Source of the DNA: Dehalococcoidia bacterium
GTDB taxonomy: Bacteria > Chloroflexota > Dehalococcoidia > GIF9 > AB-539-J10
Assembly: GCA_030621105.1 (NCBI GenBank)
Contig: JAUXIH010000037.1
Coordinates: 1-8,342, forward strand
DNA: 8,342 bases
Reading direction: 5' to 3'
Positions 1 to 5,729 of this stretch are shown piece by piece. A model generated the notes under the pieces. It was not told where the DNA came from. It searched no databases and saw only the letters and a list, made by a program, of their open reading frames with translations. The stretch's first letter is position 1; each line of letters opens with the position of its first letter. A program made the position numbers and the translations under genes.

Positions 1-69
1 AGACATGTGCTAGAATTCCATGCGCAAAGCAAATAATAAAAGCAGGTCAGAAAAAGGAGGGAGATCAAG

Positions 70-531
70 ATGTCCATAAAAGAGAATCAGCCAGTATTCA
101 AGAAAGAGGGAAGGTTTGAGCGACAGGAAGAAGCGCCCAAGAAGCCCCCTCAGGAAACAACTCCTCCTGCGCCAGTAGTCCTTGAGGTACAGGCAGGAAG
201 TTCTCTGGACCAGGTTCGCCAGAAGGCTATGTCCGCTTATGCCGCATACGTGGAGGCTGAGAGACAAGTAGCCAATGCCTACAAGGAACAGGAAAAGCAG
301 GTGGATAGCACCTACAACAAAGTGCTGGAGCAAGCTCAGAAGACATATGAAGAAAATGTCCTGCGGGCAAGCAGGACTCGAGATGCAGCTGTGGCGCAGG
401 CCAATAGGGCATGCGAGGAGAATGCTACACGCGCAGCAAAAGCTCGAGAGGAAAGCGTTGTGCAGGCCTGGAAAACTCGCGAAGACACTTTATCCGGCGC
501 TTGGAATATCTATATCAAGACCCGGCAATAA
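70..531 (+). CDS. Hypothetical protein with proline-rich N-terminus and long alanine/glutamate-rich coiled coil
   Basis: I do not recognise a named family. The 153-residue product has a charged N-terminus, a Pro-rich linker at about residues 24-36, and then from about residue 45 to 150 one long predicted helix rich in Ala, Glu, Gln, Arg and Lys, with no membrane segment or signal peptide. Within the helix a 22-residue unit occurs twice in tandem: EEN at 94-96 and again at 116-118, each followed by RA, then R, then V-x-QA. This points to an amphipathic or coiled-coil rod rather than an enzyme. The start is well supported: AGGAGG at 55-60 lies 9 nt before the ATG. The gene converges on the FtsZ-like gene, leaving about 107 nt between the stops. 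A structural or scaffolding role is possible, but function is unknown. That it is a real gene is fairly sure because of the ribosome binding site and the ordered repeat. Confidence 0.72.
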   Translation: MSIKENQPVFKKEGRFERQEEAPKKPPQETTPPAPVVLEVQAGSSLDQVRQKAMSAYAAYVEAERQVANAYKEQEKQVDSTYNKVLEQAQKTYEENVLRASRTRDAAVAQANRACEENATRAAKAREESVVQAWKTREDTLSGAWNIYIKTRQ

Positions 532-542
532 ACTTGAGGAAA

Positions 543-628
543 AGCAATAACACCCCGGATACACATCGTTTGCTATACACCATATATCGTGGGTATAGAG
601 AGAAGGTGATGCAATGGGGTGTTTTGCT
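543..628. repeat. Nested inverted repeat between convergent genes (possible bidirectional terminator or structured RNA)
   Basis: The outer arms are 543-556 (AGCAATAACACCCC) and 616-628 (GGGGTGTTTTGCT), which pair over 13 bp with one bulged T. Inside is a second hairpin: CTATAC at 573-578 with GTATAG at 593-598, extended by CCA 580-582 with TGG 590-592, and a 7-nt loop. The element fills the gap between two convergent stop codons, so it may end transcription from both sides. The T tracts after the stems are short, so a classic rho-independent terminator is not certain. A short palindromic mobile remnant or small structured RNA is an alternative. Confidence 0.45.
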
Positions 629-638
629 ATCAGATTAG

Positions 639-1814
639 CTACAAGAGTACCGGGATATCTTCGAAGATGTCTTCAATCTTTCTATCAGCGTACTCTATTC
701 TACCCTGCCTGGCTTTTACCAACTTAATTAGCTCAATCGCCCTGTTGAAGTAGTTGGTTATTTTCTGGACCCTGGTGAATTCAGATAGAAGCACAGCCAC
801 ATCCAGAGAACCCTTCGTCCTGGGATAGTCGCCATAGCGAATCAGGGCATTAGGAGCTACCGCACGCAAGCTGCCAGCGACATCACTCAGCATCCCCATA
901 TTTATCTCATCGCGAGGAGCGGAGACCAGGAACAGCCCCCTCCTGGCATCCCTGGGGTCACATGTAAGCGATAACTCACCAAGGGCTTCATCCATCGCAC
1001 GAGTTCCCCTGCTATCTTCAATCGCCCTACCTCTAAAATTACTACTCTTGCCAAAGCTGAAAGCACTGCGCGAAATATTAGTTCTGCCCTCGCCCAGAAC
1101 CGTCCAACCTGCCAGAGTTTCTGTAATGTCTCCAGCATCAATGACCTTGGCTCCCACATACTGGGCAATCCTCTCCTCTCCAGCACAAAGCAAGTTGTAA
1201 AACGGCTGAACCAGCCTCTCATTAATGTCCATCAGGTTATTTATGATCGTGATGTCCTTGTTAACATATCTTTGATTATCCACAAGAAATACAGCATCGG
1301 CTACCAGGTAGACCGATTTTAGGCACACCGCAGTGTTGTAAATTGTCCTGGCCTCCGTCCTCTCCTCCTGTTGAAATGGCAGTACAATAAGATTATATAC
1401 TGGCTTGTCGAAATAGCGCTCCTTTAACTGCCGGGTCAACTCTGCTATTGCGCCAGAACCAGTACCTCCTGAAGCTCCAGCAATCAGCAATATAGCATCT
1501 GCATCAGCAAACCCCCGCGTCTTTCTGACAGCATCAACAATCTTATCACCACTTTCCTTCGCTATATCGGCGCCTATCTCACTTAACTTGCCTACACCAT
1601 GGCCATGGGTCTTTTGGCCACCGATGGAAATCCGATGGTCAGAATTAGCTTTAATGGTGCTTAGGCCACTTAAATCAGTGATATCCGTGTTAATAGCGAA
1701 AGCTTCCAGGATGATATCAACTTTTCTCCGGGCACGCGCCCTCTTGTTCAATCTGGCGAAGGCATCAGCAACACGACCGCCACATTGCCCCAAACCCATA
1801 ACTACTAGTTTCAT
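639..1814 (-). CDS. Tubulin/FtsZ-superfamily GTPase (FtsZ/CetZ-like)
   Basis: The product of 391 residues is a predicted cytoplasmic GTP-binding, potentially filament-forming protein. Visible motifs are the T1 loop GLGQCGGRV at 7-15, NTD at 42-44, and the tubulin signature GASGGTGSGA at 113-122 (FtsZ usually has GGGTGTG). A T7-like segment VIDAGDI lies at about 224-230, with acidic residues that could serve GTP hydrolysis across the subunit interface. The protein ends in EDIFEDIPVLL, which resembles the conserved C-terminal peptide of FtsZ (DIPxFL), though without a long disordered linker. The family is clear. Whether it acts in division, shape control or something else is not, because no cell-division genes are nearby. 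The ATG at 1814 has no Shine-Dalgarno sequence but sits 7 nt after a good -10 box, so the mRNA is probably leaderless. It is unlikely to be the canonical FtsZ of the organism given the divergent sequence and context, but this is inference. Confidence 0.88.
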   Translation of the reverse strand: MKLVVMGLGQCGGRVADAFARLNKRARARRKVDIILEAFAINTDITDLSGLSTIKANSDHRISIGGQKTHGHGVGKLSEIGADIAKESGDKIVDAVRKTRGFADADAILLIAGASGGTGSGAIAELTRQLKERYFDKPVYNLIVLPFQQEERTEARTIYNTAVCLKSVYLVADAVFLVDNQRYVNKDITIINNLMDINERLVQPFYNLLCAGEERIAQYVGAKVIDAGDITETLAGWTVLGEGRTNISRSAFSFGKSSNFRGRAIEDSRGTRAMDEALGELSLTCDPRDARRGLFLVSAPRDEINMGMLSDVAGSLRAVAPNALIRYGDYPRTKGSLDVAVLLSEFTRVQKITNYFNRAIELIKLVKARQGRIEYADRKIEDIFEDIPVLL

Positions 1815-1821
1815 CTAGCTA

Positions 1822-1851
1822 ATTGTAGATAAGCTTGCATGAATATGTCAA
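1822..1851 (-). promoter_or_regulatory. Sigma70-type promoter of the FtsZ-like gene, predicted leaderless
   Basis: On the - strand, TTGACA (1851-1846) is followed by an 18-nt spacer and TACAAT (1827-1822). Only 7 nt separate the -10 box from the ATG at 1814, so transcription should begin at or within a couple of bases of the start codon. There is no purine-rich ribosome binding site in the remaining bases. Confidence 0.7.
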
Positions 1852-1877
1852 CTAAGTCTTAAAGTTTAACACCAAGA

Positions 1878-1907
1878 GTGGCACTTTACCACAATAATCA
1901 CTATAAT
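1878..1907 (+). promoter_or_regulatory. Promoter of the tRNA cluster
   Basis: A perfect TATAAT at 1902-1907 lies 10 nt before the first base of tRNA-Leu, as expected for a tRNA operon promoter. A weaker -35 candidate, GTGGCA at 1878-1883 (4 of 6 matches to TTGACA), is placed 18 nt upstream of it. It is divergent from the promoter of the FtsZ-like gene, with about 26 nt between the two -35 elements. Confidence 0.55.
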
Positions 1908-1917
1908 TGTTCTACTT

Positions 1918-2003
1918 GCCGAAGTGGCGGAAAGGCAGACGCGCTACGTTCAGGGCGTAGTACCCTTAAGGGCGTGTGGGTTCAAATCCCACCTTCGGCA
2001 CCA
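1918..2003 (+). tRNA. tRNA-Leu (anticodon CAG)
   Basis: This is a class II tRNA with a long variable arm. The acceptor stem is GCCGAAG (1918-1924) paired with CTTCGGC (1993-1999), discriminator A2000, and CCA is encoded at 2001-2003. The anticodon stem CTACG/CGTAG encloses the loop TTCAGGG, giving anticodon CAG at 1951-1953, which reads CUG. The variable arm forms a CCCTTAAGGG hairpin. The T arm is GTGGG, TTCAAAT, CCCAC. It is the first gene of a three-tRNA cluster. Confidence 0.97.
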
Positions 2004-2004
2004 T

Positions 2005-2078
2005 GCGCCTGTGGCTCAGCTGGATAGAGCGCAGCCCTGCGGAGGCTGAGGTCGCGGGTTCGAATCCCGCCAGGCGTA
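2005..2078 (+). tRNA. tRNA-Arg (anticodon GCG)
   Basis: The acceptor stem is GCGCCTG (2005-2011) with CAGGCGT (2071-2077, a G:U at the first pair) and discriminator A2078; no CCA is encoded. The D stem is GCTC/GAGC. The anticodon stem CAGCC/GGCTG encloses the loop CTGCGGA, so the anticodon is GCG at 2039-2041. The T arm is GCGGG, TTCGAAT, CCCGC. The fold is complete. Most bacteria use an ACG (inosine-modified) arginine tRNA for CGU/CGC/CGA, so GCG is noteworthy. It begins 2 nt after the CCA of tRNA-Leu. Confidence 0.96.
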
Positions 2079-2085
2079 TTTTTAT

Positions 2086-2161
2086 GGGCGGTTAGCTCAG
2101 TGGTAAGAGCGCCTGTCTTACACACAGGAGGTCACTGGTTCAAGTCCAGTACCGCCCACCA
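2086..2161 (+). tRNA. tRNA-Val (anticodon TAC)
   Basis: The acceptor stem is GGGCGGT (2086-2092) with ACCGCCC (2151-2157), discriminator A2158, and CCA encoded at 2159-2161. The D stem is GCTC/GAGC. The anticodon stem CCTGT/ACAGG encloses CTTACAC, giving anticodon TAC at 2119-2121, which reads GUA and, with wobble, other GUN codons. The T arm is ACTGG, TTCAAGT, CCAGT. It is the last gene of the cluster, and no clear terminator follows it. Confidence 0.97.
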
Positions 2162-2356
2162 TAGGTGTATGAGATGAACTGCTGTAAAAACTCTAATTAT
2201 CCACTCCCATTATAAAAATTTGTTGTCTCCCCCCTCCCCTTACTCAGTCCAAGTCTTGGTCACAGTGGAGCGACTTAATCGGTAAAGCTGTCTTATGGCA
2301 GGTATCTGGGAAACAAGAAGTTCCTTAGCGGCGGAATAAAATTAATTGGCTTAGCG

Positions 2357-3220
2357 TTACCGCCTTGTAAGAGGATCCCATCTTGTGACCAGCTTATCAA
2401 AAGAGTCCTCTGTGAACTTCTCCTTGAATACCCGATAGTAGTATATCTCAGCTTCCGACTTCAGGGCCATGGCAGACTTAATCTGTTCATGCGCGGAATC
2501 TTCCTTAGCCGCTTCTCTTTGCCCAATCAATTCAGTAAGTTTTGCCGAGCCAGCTCCTGAGGCAAATGGTTGCTTTACCCTATTTAATATGTGGTCAGGC
2601 AGCAAACCGGCGAAGGCTTTCCTTAAAATCCATTTCTCAACCTTTTTCTTGCCATACACTTTCCATGCTGGGGGGATTTGGTAACAAAGTGCAGTGACTC
2701 TCCCATCTAAGAAAGGAGGGCGAAATTCCAGCGAGTGACCTGCCATCATCCGGTCAAGTCTCTGAAGCCCTGTGTGGTAGGCATTAGTGATCAGGTCTTC
2801 AGTAAGTTTAACAAACTCCGCTTCACTCCCAGCCTCCTTCTGTTCGTGGTAACCACCCAGGAATTCATCCGCTCCTTCACCGCATAGCACACAGTTGCTA
2901 TACTGAGCAGCCAGCCTGGCAGTGAAATAGTTGGCCACTGCCCCAGATACACAATCTCCATCAAAGGACTCCAACTGGTGAATAATCTGCGGTAATGAGT
3001 GCTCTATTTCCCTCTCACCAAAGATATAATCGTGGTGTTCGGTTCCCAAATACTGAGCCATCTCTCGTGCCCGCACCAAGTCCTCGGAGGCATTTATGTC
3101 AGTACCTACGGTAAATGTCTTCAGGTCAGGTTTAAATTCCTTCGCCAAGCAGGCGATAATGCTGGAGTCCAGACCACCGCTGAGAAGGACACCATCAACC
3201 TTGCCATCCTTCAATCTCAT
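2357..3220 (-). CDS. asnB: Asparagine synthetase-like protein, C-terminal ATP-pyrophosphatase half (frameshifted from the N-terminal half)
   Basis: These 287 residues carry the synthase domain that activates aspartate (or a related carboxylate) with ATP and transfers ammonia to it. The PP-loop SGGLDSS is at 14-20. GEGADEFLGGY follows at about 114-124, containing the family's catalytic Glu. HSLEFRPPFLD lies at about 162-172, where most members have RVPFLD. EKWILRKAF and KQPFASG are at about 195-222. All core motifs are present, so the domain could work with free ammonia. The ATG at 3220 is weak: it has no good ribosome binding site and lies 2 nt after the stop of the N-terminal reading frame. 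The same frame is open upstream to about 3268 and encodes a helix, EEAARILLHLLRQSVE, that belongs to the family. The natural protein is therefore most likely one chain of about 484 residues, interrupted by a one-base deletion. Re-initiation at 3220 could yield a separate, truncated subunit. Confidence 0.85.
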   Translation of the reverse strand: MRLKDGKVDGVLLSGGLDSSIIACLAKEFKPDLKTFTVGTDINASEDLVRAREMAQYLGTEHHDYIFGEREIEHSLPQIIHQLESFDGDCVSGAVANYFTARLAAQYSNCVLCGEGADEFLGGYHEQKEAGSEAEFVKLTEDLITNAYHTGLQRLDRMMAGHSLEFRPPFLDGRVTALCYQIPPAWKVYGKKKVEKWILRKAFAGLLPDHILNRVKQPFASGAGSAKLTELIGQREAAKEDSAHEQIKSAMALKSEAEIYYYRVFKEKFTEDSFDKLVTRWDPLTRR

Positions 3221-3222
3221 CT

Positions 3223-3810
3223 CTACAGACTGTCGCAGCAGGTGCAGGAGAATACGAGCCGCTTCTTCGGGCTATCAAATTCGGGAACTGGACACTGTAA
3301 GCTCCTGAAGGATCGAAGCCCCCGCCGTTGAGTATAGACATGGCCCGGCGGTAATTCCTCAACCTCAGTACACAGACCTAGAAGGGCTTTCGCCTCGGAA
3401 GCAAAATAAACATCGCCACCCTTAAACCCATAGAAGAGGGGGCGCGTACCTATGTGATCTCTAGCCAGAAATAACTCGCTATCAGTGATTAAACCAAAGG
3501 CGAAATCGCCATCCAACTGCTCCACAAAATCAGGACCAAATCTGCTATAAAGGTCGGTCAGCATCTCTGCTTCAGGCAGGCGTATTCCATTTTTGGAGTA
3601 GAGATGACCATCTATCACCGCAACAGTATCAGCCTTTTGGGCATGTGTTCTTCCCGCTGGATTAACCTCTGAGGGTAAAACACGGCATCCGAGGGCAAAA
3701 CTCTTTCCACGGTATATCCACTCTGCCTCGGGCCCTCGGTGGTAGAGTTGGTCCAACATCAACCCTAAGACATCTTTGCTACTTGAACTGTACCCTGCTA
3801 TACCAGACAT
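3223..3810 (-). CDS. asnB: Asparagine synthetase-like protein, N-terminal class II glutamine amidotransferase half (Cys replaced by Ser)
   Basis: These 195 residues resemble the Ntn-type glutaminase domain of AsnB: HRGPE at about 24-28, LDGDFAFGL at 99-107, ARDHIGTRPLFYG at 117-129, FASEAKALL at 137-144 and LPPGHVY at 153-159. The second residue is Ser (codon TCT) where AsnB has the catalytic Cys, and the usual NGEIYN motif is DGHLYS, so glutamine hydrolysis is probably lost. After DSP (179-181) the frame runs into an unrelated tail and stops. Shifting by one base at about 3268-3270 restores homology into the synthase half. The start is supported by AAGGAGA at 3821-3827, 10 nt before the ATG. 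It is either a recently broken gene, a sequencing or assembly indel, or, less likely, a recoded or split gene. The loss of Cys suggests an ammonia-dependent or repurposed homologue rather than a standard asparagine synthetase. Confidence 0.82.
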   Translation of the reverse strand: MSGIAGYSSSSKDVLGLMLDQLYHRGPEAEWIYRGKSFALGCRVLPSEVNPAGRTHAQKADTVAVIDGHLYSKNGIRLPEAEMLTDLYSRFGPDFVEQLDGDFAFGLITDSELFLARDHIGTRPLFYGFKGGDVYFASEAKALLGLCTEVEELPPGHVYTQRRGLRSFRSLQCPVPEFDSPKKRLVFSCTCCDSL

Positions 3811-3836
3811 ATCTATAAGTTCTCCTTCAAGAGGAT

Positions 3837-3864
3837 ATCATAAATCTAGGTTGTCCTCAGTCCA
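3837..3864 (-). promoter_or_regulatory. Candidate promoter of the asnB-like gene
   Basis: On the - strand, a -10 candidate TATGAT (3842-3837) lies 26 nt before the ATG at 3810. A weak -35 candidate TGGACT (3864-3859, 4 of 6 matches) is 16 nt upstream of it. The predicted start would leave a leader of about 20 nt that includes the AAGGAGA ribosome binding site. The -10 is good and the -35 is poor. Confidence 0.35.
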
Positions 3865-3886
3865 TCTTATTCATTCCAGGAAATAA

Positions 3887-3936
3887 AATAAGGGGGAAAG
3901 CATCCTGAGCCGTCTCAATTTTGCTTCCCCCTTATT
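3887..3936 (-). terminator. Terminator-like hairpin ending the osmoprotectant operon
   Basis: The arms AATAAGGGGGAAAGC (3887-3901) and GCTTCCCCCTTATT (3923-3936) pair over about 14 bp with one bulge. The 21-nt loop contains a smaller TGAG/CTCA hairpin. Read on the - strand, the structure follows the substrate-binding-protein stop (3948) by about a dozen bases and is trailed by a T-rich run (TTATTTTATTT). This fits rho-independent termination of the operon and would insulate the asnB-like gene just downstream. Confidence 0.65.
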
Positions 3937-3947
3937 TCCGAATATTT

Positions 3948-4904
3948 CTATTCCGAGATCAGGCCATGATCAAGCAAGTATCCATGGGCGACTTCTTCCG
4001 GTTCCATCTTATCGATGTCTACTTTAGCATTAAGTTCCTGCCAAGCCGCTTGTCCTTGAGCCACTGTCTCAGACGTAGCTGTCTCACCTCCACCAGGGAA
4101 GGTAGCCACCAGCTCATTGAGAATATCCCCAATCTCAGGATACTCATCAAGAACCTCTGCTCTAACATAGGGCGTCAAGTCATACGGGGGGAAGAAGCTT
4201 TGGTCATCTGTATACACATGCCAGCCACATTCAGTGATTTTAGCATCAGTACCGAAGGCCATGGCCACTTCACACTGATGGTTTTCCAACCCCATCAGTG
4301 AAGCTCCCGGAGCTCCAGTCATGAGAGAAGCCTCAGCGACCTCAAAGCCATAGTGCTCCTCCAAGGCGGGCAGACCATCAGGGCGCGTGGAGAACTCAAA
4401 ATCGATAAAGGTTTCAATCTCTCCAGCCTCCGCTTGATAAAGCGCCGCCAAATCGGAGATGGTGCTTATATTATGAGCTTCGGTAAATTCAGGCCAGGAA
4501 ACCAAAGCATAGGTGTTGTCATTCCAAATTGGATCCAGCCAGATGAAACCGTTGCCCTCTTCTTCGTCCTTTACCATCTCATAAATCTCGTTGTTATCAA
4601 CCCCCGGCTCATATACGTGGGCGAGATGGGTCATCCAAGCCGTCCCGGTATACTCAGCACAAATATCAATGTCGCCAGCTTCCATCCCCCCCCTGAGAGC
4701 CATGGTGGAGATATCCGCTACCAAATTAACCGTGAAGCCACGGTCTTCCAACAACTGCTTCATCATCTCGCCAACAATGTACTGTTCGGTAAAGTTTTTA
4801 TTACCGACGGTTACCTCTTTAGCTTGTGGCCCACATCCCACCGCAGGAATAACCACCGCCAGAGCCAAAACTAGCGATAAGATAGTAACAATTAGTCTAC
4901 GCAT
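3948..4904 (-). CDS. Glycine betaine/choline-type ABC transporter substrate-binding lipoprotein (OpuAC/OsmF family)
   Basis: The 318-residue product is the extracellular ligand-binding subunit of a quaternary-amine osmoprotectant importer. MRR followed by a hydrophobic stretch to residue 22 and the lipobox AVGC gives a lipidated Cys at 24. The mature part has the family motifs GNKNFTEQ (34-41), AEYTGTAW (83-90), the NDNTYAL segment (128-134) and FGTDAKI (217-223), and ends at a normal family length. The ATG at 4904 is chosen because AAGGAGG (4914-4920) lies 9 nt upstream and because the signal peptide then begins correctly. An in-frame ATG at 4964 would add 20 polar residues before the signal peptide, which is unlikely. 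It is the last gene of the operon, about 90 nt after the second permease, with its own strong ribosome binding site. That fits the need for excess binding protein. The ligand (glycine betaine, choline, carnitine, proline betaine) cannot be told from sequence by eye. Confidence 0.92.
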   Translation of the reverse strand: MRRLIVTILSLVLALAVVIPAVGCGPQAKEVTVGNKNFTEQYIVGEMMKQLLEDRGFTVNLVADISTMALRGGMEAGDIDICAEYTGTAWMTHLAHVYEPGVDNNEIYEMVKDEEEGNGFIWLDPIWNDNTYALVSWPEFTEAHNISTISDLAALYQAEAGEIETFIDFEFSTRPDGLPALEEHYGFEVAEASLMTGAPGASLMGLENHQCEVAMAFGTDAKITECGWHVYTDDQSFFPPYDLTPYVRAEVLDEYPEIGDILNELVATFPGGGETATSETVAQGQAAWQELNAKVDIDKMEPEEVAHGYLLDHGLISE

Positions 4905-4913
4905 CTTCTCAAA

Positions 4914-4920
4914 CCTCCTT
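4914..4920 (-). promoter_or_regulatory. Ribosome binding site that fixes the start of the substrate-binding protein
   Basis: AAGGAGG on the - strand, 9 nt before the ATG at 4904. It supports this start over the in-frame ATG at 4964, whose upstream sequence has only a weaker AAGGTG. Confidence 0.8.
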
Positions 4921-4994
4921 GGAAAATTTAATGTTGCGACTTGCTTCTGCAAGTTCAAATCCATTGCATTTCACCTTATACCTATCACCTCCTC

Positions 4995-5729
4995 TCAAGC
5001 CATTTCGGCCTTGACTTTAAGGCCACGCGACGTCATACCCCCCTCCACACGTGCCAGAATGAAACCCAGAATAATAGCCAAGGCTGCTGTAGGTGCGGCT
5101 CCCTGTAATATGGTCAACGGTTGCATGGTATATACCCCGGCTAATGTGATTCTACCCAAACCGGCACCACCAACAAGAACCGCCAGCTCCGCTGTCCCCA
5201 CCGTTATAACTGTGGAGACTCTGATTCCGGTCATTATTACCGGTAGAGCCAGGGGTAGCTCTATCTTCCGAGCAATTTGCCTCCGGGACATTCCCATCCC
5301 CCTAGCCGCCTCCACAATCGCCGGGTCGATATTACTTATACCGGTATAGGAATTACGCAGGACAGGAAGCAGACCATAGATAACCAGAGCTACAATAGCT
5401 GACTGAAGACCAAAGCCGAGAATGGGGGCCATAATAGCAATTACAGCCAGACTGGGGATAGACTGTCCCACATTGGCTCCTCCAATTATGGGGGTGGTGA
5501 GCTTCCTAAAGACAGGGCGAGTGACCAATATCCCCAAGGGCACACCGATGGCAATGGCGATAAGTTCCGCTATAACCACCATCTCAAGGTGAGCCTTGGT
5601 GCAATTTGCTATATCGCCCCAAGCAAAAGGCCTATAGACCCCTTCTTTAATCCAGTCCAAGCTGGTAATCCAGACAGTGAGCCCGAGAAGGAGCACCAAC
5701 AGGCTGATCAGGATGACATAGTGCCTCAC
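4995..5729 (-). CDS. Osmoprotectant ABC transporter permease (OpuC/OsmU type, downstream copy)
   Basis: This 244-residue integral membrane protein is one of the two channel subunits of the importer. It has an N-terminal membrane segment (about 4-22), further hydrophobic helices at about 50-70, 92-122, 162-188 and 205-226, and the EAA loop EAARGMGMSRRQIARKIELPLALP at 140-163, which docks on the ATPase. The segments NVGQSIPSLA and LPVLRNSYTGI are typical of this permease family. The start is GTG at 5729, overlapping the TGA of the ATPase gene in GTGA, with an A/G-rich ribosome binding stretch upstream; this tight overlap implies coupled translation. It is clearly related to the first permease of the operon but longer at the N-terminus, consistent with a heteromeric channel made by an old duplication. 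Confidence 0.92.
   Translation of the reverse strand: MRHYVILISLLVLLLGLTVWITSLDWIKEGVYRPFAWGDIANCTKAHLEMVVIAELIAIAIGVPLGILVTRPVFRKLTTPIIGGANVGQSIPSLAVIAIMAPILGFGLQSAIVALVIYGLLPVLRNSYTGISNIDPAIVEAARGMGMSRRQIARKIELPLALPVIMTGIRVSTVITVGTAELAVLVGGAGLGRITLAGVYTMQPLTILQGAAPTAALAIILGFILARVEGGMTSRGLKVKAEMA

Noticed and set aside
2162..2356. Possible fourth tRNA or gene relic between tRNA-Val and the asnB-like gene
   Set aside because: No cloverleaf can be formed and no frame shows known motifs. A GGCGG/CCGCC pairing at about 2331-2373 spans the stop codon and has no T run, so it was not called a terminator.
3290..3330. A second frameshift in the asnB-like N-terminal half, suggested by an alternative frame reading NGGGFDPSGAYS
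   Set aside because: The annotated frame through this region leads directly into PVPEFDSP, which joins the restored synthase frame with a single indel. Two extra compensating shifts would be needed for the alternative.
4905..4964. 20-residue N-terminal extension of the substrate-binding protein from the ATG at 4964
   Set aside because: It would place polar residues before a perfect lipoprotein signal peptide, and a much stronger ribosome binding site precedes the ATG at 4904.
4353..5349. Long + strand open frames opposite the operon (for example 4353-4874 and 4591-5349)
   Set aside because: They lie antisense to well supported transporter genes, lack ribosome binding sites and show no protein family features.
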